A DNA stretch of 64,000 nt from Kushneria konosiri. GTDB taxonomy: Bacteria > Pseudomonadota > Gammaproteobacteria > Pseudomonadales > Halomonadaceae. Shown piece by piece: positions 9,059-22,332 of this stretch (positions are counted from its first letter, which is position 1; each line of letters opens with the position of its first letter). The position numbers were made by a program, and so were the translations under genes. The notes under the pieces are model-generated. The model did no database searches. It was not told the origin of the DNA and saw only the letters and a program-made list of their open reading frames with translations. Location: the NCBI RefSeq assembly GCF_002155145.1, contig NZ_CP021323.1, positions 868,001 through 932,000 on the forward strand. The letters run 5' to 3'.

Positions 9059-10168
9059 TTAACGGGCCTGATCCGATAGAAAGGGATAATCGGTATAGCC
9101 TTTTTCATCGCCGCCATAGAAGGTGTCCGGGTCGGGGTCGGTAAGCTCGGCACCAACACGAAAGCGCTCGGGCAGATCAGGGTTGGCAATGAAGGGCCTA
9201 CCGAAGACGGCGGCATCGGCAATACCACGATCGATCAGATCCACTTCGCCCTGCGCCGTGTAGTGGCCACAAAAGAGCAGGGCGCCGTTGCGAAAGCGTG
9301 CTCGCAGGGCGCGACGGAAATCATCAGTCAGATGGATGTCGCCACCGGCCCAGTCGGGTTCGTTGACGTGCAGATAGGCCAGTTCGCGGACATTGAGCTG
9401 TTCGGCCAGATAGAAGGCCATCTGTTCGGACTCCTCATCCTTGAGCCCGAAAATCTCGATAAACGGCGAAATGCGAATGCCAACCCGGTCATAACCAAAG
9501 ACGCTGGCCACGGCATCCACAATCTCGAGCACGACCCGGGCGCGATTTTCGATCGAGCCACCATAGCGGTCAGTACGCTGATTGGAACCGGTCGCCAGAA
9601 ACTGCTGAAGCAGATAAGCATTGGCGGCGTGGACCTCGATCATGTCAAAACCGGCGCGACGGGCGCGTATGGCGGCCTGGCGGTAATCCTCGACCAGTTC
9701 CGGAATCTCTTCGGTCTCCAGCGCACGGGGCGTGCTGGCATCTTCACGACCGGAGCTGCCATCCTCGAATTCGACAAAGGCCTGGGCGCCTTCACCACGC
9801 AAGGCGCTGGGCGCGACCGGTTGCTGGCCATCAGGCTGAACACGCTCGTTGGAGACACGACCGACGTGCCAGAGCTGCAACGCAATGCGTCCGCCGCGCG
9901 CATGGACGGCTTCTACCACACCTTTCCAGCCGGCTTCCTGCTCATCGGTCCAGATGCCTGGGGTATAGACATAGCCGGCCGCAGTCGGTGAGATATTGGT
10001 GGCCTCGGCGATGATCAGACCGGCGCCGGCACGCTGACCGTAGTAGATTTCCTGCAGGCGCCCCGGGATGCGATCCGGCGTACGTGCGCGCGTTAGCGGC
10101 GCCATGATGACCCGATTTGGGATTTCCAGCGAGCCCAGTTGAAGCGGTTCGAATAAAACATCGTGCAT
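9059..10168 (-). CDS. Old Yellow Enzyme family alkene reductase (NemA-like)
   Basis: FMN-dependent NAD(P)H oxidoreductase that reduces activated C=C bonds, nitro compounds and similar electrophiles. 369 residues. Typical motifs: PNRVIMAPLTRAR near the N-terminus, GLIIAEATNISP, the active-site pair in QLWHVGR (His of the usual HxxN/H site), and FDMIEVHAANAYLLQQFL in mid-protein. ATG 10168 follows GGGAGG; the frame upstream to 10255 has no ribosome site. Monocistronic. Natural substrate cannot be told; NemA and xenobiotic reductases are the closest named families I recognise. Confidence 0.9.
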   Translation of the reverse strand: MHDVLFEPLQLGSLEIPNRVIMAPLTRARTPDRIPGRLQEIYYGQRAGAGLIIAEATNISPTAAGYVYTPGIWTDEQEAGWKGVVEAVHARGGRIALQLWHVGRVSNERVQPDGQQPVAPSALRGEGAQAFVEFEDGSSGREDASTPRALETEEIPELVEDYRQAAIRARRAGFDMIEVHAANAYLLQQFLATGSNQRTDRYGGSIENRARVVLEIVDAVASVFGYDRVGIRISPFIEIFGLKDEESEQMAFYLAEQLNVRELAYLHVNEPDWAGGDIHLTDDFRRALRARFRNGALLFCGHYTAQGEVDLIDRGIADAAVFGRPFIANPDLPERFRVGAELTDPDPDTFYGGDEKGYTDYPFLSDQAR

Positions 10169-10288
10169 GTGAGAACCTCCCTGTTCGATGACTCCGACAA
10201 AAGCGAAATGATTTGAGTCAACCAACCATATGGAGACTATTAGCCTGCTTATCAAGTCGCCCGACTCAAATTGTTTCTTCCCTTTCGA

Positions 10289-11917
10289 TCAGGGCGAGCC
10301 GAAGCCCTCAACCAATCGTTGGCGCAGGGCATCCATTCCCCAGTGCGCGCTGTTCCGGTCTGGCAACATGCCCGACTGCCAGCCCCATCTTGCAAATTGA
10401 TCCAGTACATGCGGATCGCGGGTCATGACATGCACCGGCACATCCATGCTGGCGCCTTCACCCGTGATCAGTGAGGCCGGCTGATGATCTCCCATGGCGA
10501 TCACGACCAGAGAGTCGTCGCCATAATGGGTGATGAAGGAGGCCAGTGCTTCAAGCGCGTAGTCGATGGACTTGAGATACTGTGCCCGCACGCGGTCGCT
10601 GTCCTGCCAGACCACGTCAGGCGGATCACCGGCATTGGCCCACTCGTTGAAGATACGACCGTCACCGATCTGACCCCAGTCCACCAGAGGCGGGATGGGC
10701 GTCCAGGGGGCATGACTACTCAACGTCGCGATTTCAGCCATGATCGGGGCTCGATCCCTGTGGGACAGTATCTGCTTCTGAAGAGCAAAATAAGTGTACT
10801 GATCCGGCATGGTGATCCAGTTGAAGGGTTCCCCCTTGTAACCGAGATTGCGGGCATCGAGCACCTCATCAAACCGGAAGTAGCGATTGGCCAGCCATTC
10901 GCGGGTCAAGGCCGGCTCAACCGCCATGGTCTTCCAGCCGGCCCGCCCAAAAAGACGTGCCAGCGAGACACGATCGGTATCCATCAGCCAATTGTAGCGC
11001 CGCTGCGAGTCGATCCAGAGTCCTGACTGCAGCGTGGCATGGGCCAGCCAGCTCTGCCCACCTACAGTGGGTGAGGCAAGCCAGGCGCTGCGCGCGCCAA
11101 ACCCGGCCTTTCCAAGCTCATGATCGATGCGGGCCATGCGCGAACGCATGGCACCTGCGTAACGTTCGTCTTCCAGAGCCGTGCGCCCGTAGGATTCTAT
11201 AAACACGAACAGGACATCATGGCCCTCAAGATTGGTGAACAGCCGATCGGCCGGCATCTGTGCGATCGGGTCATGAAGGGCATGCTTTTTCAAGGTGGCC
11301 AGATCACGAAGGTTTTGTCGGGACTGGCCAACGTGCTCAACGATCAGCCGTGATGAAGCGGCTGGCCGGGGAACGTCATGCCATACCAGCCCGGCCAGAG
11401 ATATCACAAGCCACCCTGTAGGCAGAGACCAGAGCCACCGGTGCTGATCCGAGCGCACATTCAATGCGACCTGACGCGACAGAAGTGACCAGCCCCTTAT
11501 GGTAGTGCCGAGCATCAGCAAGAGCATCACGACCAGTACACCAGCCAGCAGCCAGGCCTTGCCCGCCCCCACCGTACCGCTGAAGACATTCCACCCCGGC
11601 CCGATAAGACGCCAGTCGGAAATTGGATCAAAAATGCGCCAGTACGCCTGAAGGGCCACCATATCGGCCAGCTTGAGCAACGCCAGCAGTACAAGGGCCA
11701 TCGCCACCAACGGCGCCAGAAAACGTGTGACACGATGTGGCAGGCACCATAGCGTTATCAGGATGAGAGGCAGCTCAAGCGGAGGCCACCATGTCATGGG
11801 GAAGGCAAGCATTCCGACCTGATTGGGCAGTGCCAGTACGATATAGCCCAGCAGCAGGGTCACTCCCATGACACTGGCCTCTTGAATCCTTCCTGCCACC
11901 AGTATGCCCCTTGTCAT
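10289..11917 (-). CDS. Membrane-anchored sulfatase/phosphoglycerol-transferase-fold protein
   Basis: 542 residues. The first about 190 carry several hydrophobic helices (GVTLLLGYIVLALP, LVAMALVLLALLKLADMVAL, AWLLAGVLVVMLLLMLG, GWLVISLAGLVW). The rest is a periplasmic alkaline-phosphatase-superfamily domain: DVLFVFIESYGRTAL near residue 237 with the expected nucleophile region, ATLSSHAPW, and VIAMGDHQP near the end. The layout is like OpgB/LtaS/EptA enzymes that move phosphoglycerol or phosphoethanolamine onto envelope glycans or lipids, but the substrate is not identifiable. An alternative start at 11869 (MGVTLLLG), behind AAGAGG, would give 526 residues. Confidence 0.75.
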   Translation of the reverse strand: MTRGILVAGRIQEASVMGVTLLLGYIVLALPNQVGMLAFPMTWWPPLELPLILITLWCLPHRVTRFLAPLVAMALVLLALLKLADMVALQAYWRIFDPISDWRLIGPGWNVFSGTVGAGKAWLLAGVLVVMLLLMLGTTIRGWSLLSRQVALNVRSDQHRWLWSLPTGWLVISLAGLVWHDVPRPAASSRLIVEHVGQSRQNLRDLATLKKHALHDPIAQMPADRLFTNLEGHDVLFVFIESYGRTALEDERYAGAMRSRMARIDHELGKAGFGARSAWLASPTVGGQSWLAHATLQSGLWIDSQRRYNWLMDTDRVSLARLFGRAGWKTMAVEPALTREWLANRYFRFDEVLDARNLGYKGEPFNWITMPDQYTYFALQKQILSHRDRAPIMAEIATLSSHAPWTPIPPLVDWGQIGDGRIFNEWANAGDPPDVVWQDSDRVRAQYLKSIDYALEALASFITHYGDDSLVVIAMGDHQPASLITGEGASMDVPVHVMTRDPHVLDQFARWGWQSGMLPDRNSAHWGMDALRQRLVEGFGSP

Positions 11918-12027
11918 TCGGTAAAGCCCTTGAGATTAGCAGAGCCCTCTGCATGAGCGAGACTTGCGAACGCTACGGGCAGGGGTCAACATGATCCTAC
12001 CGTATTGTCCCCTTGCAGAGAGCCACG

Positions 12028-13095
12028 ATGAGCAAGTTCTGGAGTCCTGGAATAGCAGCACTGACACCCTATGTACCCGGTGAACAGCCCCGGCAGCGTA
12101 TGATCAAGCTCAATACCAATGAGAACCCCTACCCGCCGGCCCCGGGGGTGGAAAAGGTGCTTCGGCAATTTTCCTGTGAGCAGCTAAAACGTTATCCGGA
12201 TCCGGAATCGCTGGCGCTTCGCGACATGCTGGCGCGCACCTACAACGTGACCCGCGATCAAGTCTTTGTGGGTAACGGTTCGGATGAAGTACTGGCCTTT
12301 GCCTTTCGCGCCTTTTTCCTGCATGAAGGCGAGGCGCTGGCGATCCCGGAATACACCTACAGCTTTTATCCAGTCTACTGCCAGCTTTATGGCATCGAGC
12401 TGGAGAAGATTGCCCTGAACGATCGATGGGAAGTACCGCTGACGCATTTCCCGGAAAAGGGGCATGCAGGGATTGCCTTTGCCAACCCGAATGCTCCAAC
12501 GGGACACGCGCACTCACGCGCGGACATCAAGGCGCTACTGGAACGTCAGCGTGAGCGCGTCGTGCTGGTCGATGAAGCCTATTATGGTTTTGGCAGTGAA
12601 AGCGCTGTACCGCTGATCGAGGAACACCCCAACCTGCTCGTGACAGGTACTTTTTCAAAGTCCCGCAGCCTGGCAGGCATGCGTATCGGTTTTGCCATAG
12701 GGTCAAAAGAACTGATCGAGGGGCTGGAGCGCATCAAGGACTCTTTCAATTCCTTTCCAGTCGATGCACTGGCCAGCGCCGCAGGGATCGCCGCCCTCGA
12801 AGATACACAGCATTATGAGGAGTGCTGTCACGCCATCATGGCGACACGTGAGGCCACTGTTCAAACACTAAAGGATCTGGATATCGAAGTGCTGCCGTCA
12901 CAGGCCAACTTCCTGTTTGTTCGCCCCAGACGTCATGACGCCGTTTCGGTGGCCGCGCATTTGCGCGCCTCCGGCATACTGGTGCGCCACTTTGGCACGC
13001 CGGGACTCTCGGACTGGTTGCGGATCTCGATCGGCACGGATGCCGAGATGACGGCCCTGACCGACGCCCTTGCCGTACAGGCCAGCGCCGACTGA
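12028..13095 (+). CDS. hisC: Histidinol-phosphate aminotransferase HisC
   Basis: PLP enzyme that transaminates imidazole acetol phosphate to histidinol phosphate, the step after HisB. 355 residues. Motifs: RMIKLNTNENPYPP at the N-terminus, VLVDEAYYGF, and TGTFSKSRSLAGMRIG with the Schiff-base Lys. It is of the HisC2 type, and paralogues in other bacteria also take aromatic substrates. ATG 12028 (MSKFWSPGI) is preferred to the ATG at 12013 because it fits family length. It stands apart from hisBHAF, as is common, and is convergent with the rRNA operon. Confidence 0.93.
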   Translation: MSKFWSPGIAALTPYVPGEQPRQRMIKLNTNENPYPPAPGVEKVLRQFSCEQLKRYPDPESLALRDMLARTYNVTRDQVFVGNGSDEVLAFAFRAFFLHEGEALAIPEYTYSFYPVYCQLYGIELEKIALNDRWEVPLTHFPEKGHAGIAFANPNAPTGHAHSRADIKALLERQRERVVLVDEAYYGFGSESAVPLIEEHPNLLVTGTFSKSRSLAGMRIGFAIGSKELIEGLERIKDSFNSFPVDALASAAGIAALEDTQHYEECCHAIMATREATVQTLKDLDIEVLPSQANFLFVRPRRHDAVSVAAHLRASGILVRHFGTPGLSDWLRISIGTDAEMTALTDALAVQASAD

Positions 13096-13132
13096 GCCCG
13101 CGCCCTGCCCGGTCACGTCAGTGACGGGGCGG

Positions 13133-13153
13133 GGTCGGGCCCGGCCGTTTTTT
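13133..13153 (+). terminator. Terminator downstream of hisC
   Basis: Stem GGTCG/CGGCC (13133-13137, 13142-13146) is followed by G and six Ts (13148-13153). A second GC hairpin (GTCAC/GTGAC) lies just upstream at about 13113-13126. Suited to end the plus-strand hisC transcript. Confidence 0.7.
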
Positions 13154-13164
13154 CGAGCGCACAT

Positions 13165-13195
13165 AAAAGAACCCCGGTCCATTGGACCGGGGTTC
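13165..13195 (-). terminator. Terminator of the rRNA operon
   Basis: A 12-bp perfect stem (13169-13180 with 13184-13195, arms GAACCCCGGTCC and complement, loop ATT) lies just past the 5S 3' end and is followed on the minus strand by TTTT. Classic rrn terminator. Confidence 0.88.
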
Positions 13196-13203
13196 GGAAG
13201 GGG

Positions 13204-13322
13204 TGTCTGACGATGACCTACTCTCACATGGGGAGACCCCACACTACCATCGGCGCGGAGCCGTTTCACTACCGAGTTCGGAAAGGGATCGGGTGGGACC
13301 GGCACGCTATGGTCGTCAGACA
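13204..13322 (-). rRNA. rrf: 5S ribosomal RNA
   Basis: The reverse complement has the 5S core (CATGGGGAGACCCCACACTA region, on the plus strand near 13228-13247). Terminal helix I closes exactly: TGTCTGACG at one end and CGTCAGACA at the other, giving 119 nt. Last gene of the rRNA operon. Confidence 0.95.
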
Positions 13323-13428
13323 ATTCTGCAGACCGGCTGCCTTTCGGCAGCGGGTCAAAATCGGGATCATGCTGATCGATACGCTATCGTATCCAACATC
13401 GTGTGATGCGAACCACTTGGGTGTTATA

Positions 13429-16318
<2,890 letters not shown>

Positions 16319-16477
16319 ATATAACCCCAAGGGGTCCGGTCTCACAATCACACGACATTTACCGGGTGACGTACGACATGACGTACCACGGTAAATTTAT
16401 ACGTTTTCTGCCGGCCGGGTCACGACACTCTCGTAGGCGAGAGGTGTTCACCGACCGACAGGTCAGCATGATCCACA

Positions 16478-16489
16478 TTGTTAAAGAGC
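16478..16489 (-). promoter_or_regulatory. boxA antitermination site in the 16S-23S spacer
   Basis: The minus strand reads GCTCTTTAACAA between tRNA-Ala and 23S, the conserved boxA bound by NusB-NusE. It matches the leader copy at 18525-18536. Confidence 0.8.
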
Positions 16490-16592
16490 GTACTGTCAAA
16501 AAGACAGTCAGAAATCATGTCGATGAGTGTCATCATCATGACTTTTGACTGTGGTTTCATCAGTAAAAGCGAGATACCGACACCGGGCTGTA

Positions 16593-16668
16593 TGGTGGAG
16601 CCTAGCGGGATCGAACCGCTGACCTCCTGCGTGCAAGGCAGGCGCTCTCCCAGCTGAGCTAAGGCCCC
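16593..16668 (-). tRNA. tRNA-Ala (anticodon TGC)
   Basis: 76 nt with encoded CCA. Acceptor arm GGGGCCT pairs with AGGCTCC (one G-T pair); anticodon loop CTTGCAC gives TGC; T-loop GTTCGATCC. Sits in the rRNA spacer between tRNA-Ile and 23S. Confidence 0.96.
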
Positions 16669-16675
16669 GACAGGT

Positions 16676-16752
<77 letters not shown>

Positions 16753-16820
16753 AGGCATCTTCGCTCTATCCGATCAGGCAATTTGTGTGGACGCGCTGGT
16801 TCGCGTGAACACTTGTCGTT

Positions 16821-18356
<1,536 letters not shown>

Positions 18357-18524
18357 ATTTTGAAGCTTTGAGATTCTTTATTCGACACTGCCAAGGCAGT
18401 CTCGAAAGGCGAATCAATCCGGGCTCGAGTTCAAACTGGTACTCTTGACGAGTGTTCGTCTGCTCGATTATCTATGTGACTGGTGTCACACGAGCCAGAC
18501 GCCCACACAAATTGCCTGATCGAC

Positions 18525-18536
18525 TTGTTAAAGAGC
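18525..18536 (-). promoter_or_regulatory. boxA antitermination site in the rrn leader
   Basis: The minus strand reads GCTCTTTAACAA about 170 bases upstream of 16S and downstream of the proximal promoter, the usual place for the leader boxA of the NusB-NusE complex. Confidence 0.8.
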
Positions 18537-18589
18537 GTCTCGAAGATGCTGTCTCAGTCGCCGTTGGCGGCTGCTTCGAGAGAGTGGGC

Positions 18590-18617
18590 ATTTTACAGCC
18601 CTTGATCGAAAAGTCAA
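18590..18617 (-). promoter_or_regulatory. Proximal rRNA promoter
   Basis: On the minus strand -35 TTGACT (18617-18612) and -10 TAAAAT (18595-18590) are 16 bases apart, the short spacing usual for rRNA promoters. A G/C-rich discriminator (GCCCAC) follows. An A-rich tract just upstream of the -35 could act as an UP element. Confidence 0.75.
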
Positions 18618-18753
18618 CCTCTTTTTTTCGATCCGGAAGTCAGCGGCTGGATTTGAAATCCTGATTGAGCGACTAAAACCCCAGTCAAAACAATCACCTG
18701 CTTAACTTCCCCGCTGCCTCGTCGCCGTGTGCTCCGTGGCAGCGGATGCGTAC

Positions 18754-18780
18754 TTTATAGATCACCCCCGGTTCGCGCAA
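18754..18780 (-). promoter_or_regulatory. Candidate distal rRNA promoter
   Basis: On the minus strand -35-like TTGCGC (18780-18775) and -10 TATAAA (18759-18754) with 15 bases between; the next hexamer over (GTTGCG) would give 16. A/T-rich tracts (AAAAATGAAG, TTTTTTGACG) lie upstream as possible UP or Fis regions. Rest of the gap between 16S and 18832 holds leader RNA only. Confidence 0.55.
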
Positions 18781-18832
18781 CCCTTTTCGTCAAAAAACTT
18801 CATTTTTCTGTCACGACTTCCAGATCGGCCCT

Positions 18833-19435
18833 TTAATGACGTAGATATCCCTCGTCGCTTAAACACCTCTCAAGCGCCTCCTTGCCCTTTACCAGATGCG
18901 AACGCACTCCCAAGTCACGGGCTGCTTCAATACATTCAGGATTGTCATCAAGGAAGGTGATCTGGTCGGGTCGACACTTCAGTGCTTTCAACACATGGTG
19001 CCAGGCACGTGGGTCAGGTTTGCGATAACCGATTTCGTGGGAAAGGAAGATAGCGTCGAAAGCGGCTTCCAAGCCGGCGCCTTGAATGACGCTCCAGTGA
19101 AGGGGATTGTTATTACTGAGAATGGCCCTGTAAAAGCGCGGATCAATTCGATCAAGCAGTTCAAGAGTACCGGGATAAATCCCCTTGACCCATCCTGCGT
19201 AATGCTGACCGAAGGCTTCGGGCGTCATATCAAGTGACAGGGCTTCAACCGCGGCTTTCAGAAAACCGTCAATTGATGCCCTACCGGTTTCAAAGGGGGC
19301 CAGCGGCGCGAACTCCAGCCAGAATTGACGAGCCTCCTCACGGCTCAATCGTCCATTGGTCAACGCTACCAGTGGCGTGGTGCCGTCCCAGTCAGCCAGC
19401 ACGCCCCCTACATCAAATAGAAGTATCTCTCGCAA
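18833..19435 (-). CDS. HAD-superfamily hydrolase (HAD-IA, YihX/epoxide hydrolase N-terminal type)
   Basis: Probable small-molecule phosphatase or dehalogenase-fold enzyme. Motif I is ILLFDVGGVLADW, motif II LSNNNP, motif III the Lys of GYRKPDP, and motif IV FLDDNPECIEAA. I place the start at TTG 19435 because AAAGGAGAGGAG lies at correct distance and the protein then begins four residues before motif I (200 residues). An ATG at 19483 would add 16 residues but has no good ribosome site and overlaps the upstream gene. Substrate unknown. Confidence 0.8.
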   Translation of the reverse strand: MREILLFDVGGVLADWDGTTPLVALTNGRLSREEARQFWLEFAPLAPFETGRASIDGFLKAAVEALSLDMTPEAFGQHYAGWVKGIYPGTLELLDRIDPRFYRAILSNNNPLHWSVIQGAGLEAAFDAIFLSHEIGYRKPDPRAWHHVLKALKCRPDQITFLDDNPECIEAARDLGVRSHLVKGKEALERCLSDEGYLRH

Positions 19436-19464
19436 CGCTATCTCCTCTCCTTTCAGGACAGGCT

Positions 19465-20136
19465 CTACCCCCAGAGCGTCCATACCTTGCTGCCGATCTG
19501 CTGCAATGCGTCATAAGGCGGCAACCAGGGCGTCATCGACAGTATCACGATACCCATGAGCAAAGCCGTCTGCGGATTACCGTAATCATAGAGCTTGAAG
19601 GCGGTTCCGAAGGAGCGCTTCAGACGCCGCCCTTCAATATCAATACTATAAATTTCATCAAGTAATAGATGAATGAGCACCCCCACCAGCATGGCTGCGG
19701 CAAAACACCAGGACTGCATGGCCGTCTGTATAAAGAGGTGGTAGCTCACCATGGCCACAGCCAGAGCGGAAAGCACGGCTGCGATCAGGGAATGCCAGAT
19801 GCCGCGATGCACTGAAAAGCGCTTGAAGAGACTGCTGAGGGGATAACGCACGAAAAGATAGGCGGCAACGCCTGCACCACTCAGCTCTGCCAGAGATAGA
19901 AAGGGTTGAAGCGCCGAGACACAGCCGACAACAGCCAGCATGGCCATCAATGTAAATATCAGGCGGACCGCGCGGGATTGGTCGGCATCGATATCCGGCA
20001 CCACCCCGCCCAGTGCGACCAGCCCTGCCACCGCAAAGCTGTCAACGAAGGGCCAGAGCCCTGCAAACCAGCCCAGACCGCCGACCAGGACGCCGCCAGC
20101 GGCAGCCACCGTAAAATGCGTTGTAAAATTGGCCAT
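19465..20136 (-). CDS. Inner-membrane metal-dependent hydrolase family protein (YdjM/DUF457-like)
   Basis: 223 residues with about five hydrophobic segments. Family signature: HFTVAAAGG at the N-terminus (conserved TH near residue 7), VVPDIDAD near 46, HRGIWHS near 110 and HLLLDE near 157, which supply His/Asp ligands of a putative metal site. E. coli YdjM is a LexA-regulated member, but no LexA box is obvious here. Stop lies 29 bases before the HAD gene start, so the two are probably one transcript. True activity of the family is not established. Confidence 0.82.
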   Translation of the reverse strand: MANFTTHFTVAAAGGVLVGGLGWFAGLWPFVDSFAVAGLVALGGVVPDIDADQSRAVRLIFTLMAMLAVVGCVSALQPFLSLAELSGAGVAAYLFVRYPLSSLFKRFSVHRGIWHSLIAAVLSALAVAMVSYHLFIQTAMQSWCFAAAMLVGVLIHLLLDEIYSIDIEGRRLKRSFGTAFKLYDYGNPQTALLMGIVILSMTPWLPPYDALQQIGSKVWTLWG

Positions 20137-20217
20137 AGCTCAACTACTGGATATAAATCCATATTATGACGCAATTTTTCCAGTAACAACAACGATATAG
20201 CGGCTACCGCCCTCACA

Positions 20218-20757
20218 TTATCGTTCAGTCTGGGAGAGGAACTCGTCCTTGAGCGAGACATAGTTGCCTGCCGAGTACTCAAAGAAGCGATATTCGGACT
20301 CCTTGAGCGGGCGCAGCTGACGCACGGGATTACCACCGTAGACGTAGCCGCTTTCCAGATGCTTGCCCGGAGGCACCACGGCACCGGCAGCCACCAGCAC
20401 TTCGCTTTCCACCACGGCCCCATCGAGCACCGTGGCCCCCATACCGATCAGCACCTTCGAGGCAATGGTGCAGCCATGCAAAATGGCGCGATGGCCGACG
20501 GTCACATCGTCACCAATCGTCAGCGGATACCCCCCGGGGGAATAATCGCTGGCATGAGTGATGTGAAGGATCGAGCCATCCTGAATGCTGGTCCGGGCAC
20601 CGACACGAATTCGATGCATGTCGCCGCGGATGACGGCCGTGGGCCAGACAGAGGTATCATCGCCTAGCGTGACGTCTCCCAGCACCACAGCAGTGTCATC
20701 AATGAAGACACGCTCCCCCAGCGTTGGCGAAACGCCTCTAAAGCTTCGAACACCCAT
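20218..20757 (-). CDS. Gamma-class carbonic anhydrase family protein (YrdA/CaiE-like)
   Basis: 179 residues of left-handed beta-helix hexapeptide repeats (VFIDDTAVVLGDVTLGDDTSV and onward). Ligand-type His residues sit in GDMHRIRVG, HITHAS and GHRAILHG. This layout marks the YrdA branch of the gamma carbonic anhydrase family, usually zinc-bound trimers whose anhydrase activity is often weak or unproven. ATG 20757 (MGVRSFRG) follows AGAGG; an upstream ATG at 20778 is less likely. Confidence 0.88.
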   Translation of the reverse strand: MGVRSFRGVSPTLGERVFIDDTAVVLGDVTLGDDTSVWPTAVIRGDMHRIRVGARTSIQDGSILHITHASDYSPGGYPLTIGDDVTVGHRAILHGCTIASKVLIGMGATVLDGAVVESEVLVAAGAVVPPGKHLESGYVYGGNPVRQLRPLKESEYRFFEYSAGNYVSLKDEFLSQTER

Positions 20758-20855
20758 GCCTCTTCTCCATCTGCCCAATGTGATTGGTCAGTCTGCAACA
20801 ACCCGAAAGATGCCGCCAGCACCCTGTATGTCTACCCGGTCACACCAGGACCTGA

Positions 20856-22202
20856 CTACTTCATCAGAAAAAAGCCGAGCAGCACCAGAACCAGGAGCGG
20901 AATGGACACCCAGCGCACCACCGCCCGCCACACTCGATAAAAGCGCTCGCCGGCGCCAATCGCTTCTATCGCACGAGGCGCATCGACGATCCAGACCGCA
21001 AAGATGGCAATCAATAGCCCACCGATGGGCAGCATGATATCGATCGGCAGCGTGGTCGCCAGATCAAAAAGGGTCATGTCGTTGAACACTCGAACATCCG
21101 CCCAGATCGAAAAGGACAGCGCAGAGGGCACTCCCATCAGCCAGACGCCGATGCCGATGATCAACGCCGCCAATGGGCGGGCCATGCCGATACTGCCCAG
21201 CATCGCCACCATGGGCTCGGCGAGGTTAATGGAAGACGTCCAGGTCGCCAGAAGCAGCAGCACAAAAAAGCCGCCAAGCCATAGCGCGCCACCGGGGAGG
21301 TCGGCAAAGGCGATGGGCAGCGTCACGAACATGAGTCCTGGTCCAGAAGCCGGGTCCATGCCCTGCGAGAAGACGATCGAGAAGATGGCGATCCCTGCCA
21401 GCAATGCCACTGCCACATCGAGTATGGCGACAGTCACGACGGCGCGCGGCAGGCTCTGATCATCGGGCATATAGGCCCCATAGGCCATCAGGGCACCCGC
21501 GCCCACGGCCAGCGTAAAAAAGGCGTGTCCCATCGCATTGAAAACGGCCATCAGGGTCACCGCTGAAAGATCAGGCTTGAACAGCCATACCAGTGCGGTC
21601 GTGAACCCACTGGTTGTCACGGCATATCCCACCAGCAGAATCAGCAATAGATAGAGCAGGGGCATCAATAGATTATTGAGCCGCTCAAGACCACCACCGA
21701 CCCCGAGCGCTACCACCGACATGGTCAGAAACAGGAAAATACTGTGGTTGAGCAATACAAGGCCGGGACTGGCCAGAAAGGCCTCAAAGGCGCCGCCGAT
21801 CTGCTCGGGAGAGCGTGAGGCGAAACTGCCGCTCAACGCGTCCACCAGATACTCGATCGACCAGCCGGAAACCACGGAGTAAAAGGAAAGAATGAAAAAC
21901 AGGGTAATGCCGCCAAAAAGTCCCAGCCATCCCCAGTGGCGACTTTTGCCGGCTTCACGCGCCAGAAAGGTCAACGCCTGCATGGGGGTACGCCGCCCGG
22001 CGCGCCCGATCATGATCTCGGCCACCATGACCGGCAAACCCAGCAGGGCAAGAAACAGCACATAGAGCACTAAAAAGGCTGCGCCGCCATTTTCACCGGT
22101 CATCCAGGGGAAGCGCCATATATTGCCCAGACCTACTGCCGCCCCTGTCACTGCTATAATGAACGCACGGCGTGAGCCCCAGCGCTCTACCACTTCGGAC
22201 AT
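20856..22202 (-). CDS. Sodium-dependent transporter of the NSS/SNF family
   Basis: LeuT-fold symporter, probably for an amino acid or related amine, 448 residues and about 11-12 membrane helices. Helix 1 carries AAVGLGNIWRFPWMTGENGG, the unwound Na+/substrate site. The frame opens at 22268, but ATG 22202 has AAGGA 9 bases upstream and matches family length. Divergent from prlC, with 130 bases between starts. The substrate is not readable from sequence. Confidence 0.9.
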   Translation of the reverse strand: MSEVVERWGSRRAFIIAVTGAAVGLGNIWRFPWMTGENGGAAFLVLYVLFLALLGLPVMVAEIMIGRAGRRTPMQALTFLAREAGKSRHWGWLGLFGGITLFFILSFYSVVSGWSIEYLVDALSGSFASRSPEQIGGAFEAFLASPGLVLLNHSIFLFLTMSVVALGVGGGLERLNNLLMPLLYLLLILLVGYAVTTSGFTTALVWLFKPDLSAVTLMAVFNAMGHAFFTLAVGAGALMAYGAYMPDDQSLPRAVVTVAILDVAVALLAGIAIFSIVFSQGMDPASGPGLMFVTLPIAFADLPGGALWLGGFFVLLLLATWTSSINLAEPMVAMLGSIGMARPLAALIIGIGVWLMGVPSALSFSIWADVRVFNDMTLFDLATTLPIDIMLPIGGLLIAIFAVWIVDAPRAIEAIGAGERFYRVWRAVVRWVSIPLLVLVLLGFFLMK

Positions 22203-22332
22203 GTCCCGCATTCCTTCTGCTGCGCCATGAGGCGCCTTGAATCGACTCATGATGGCGGAGGCCCGCATTGAAACCGGCGCTCGCCACCCTCATTGTCAGC
22301 AGTATATCTTTCGCCAACCGCGAGGTCGCTTC

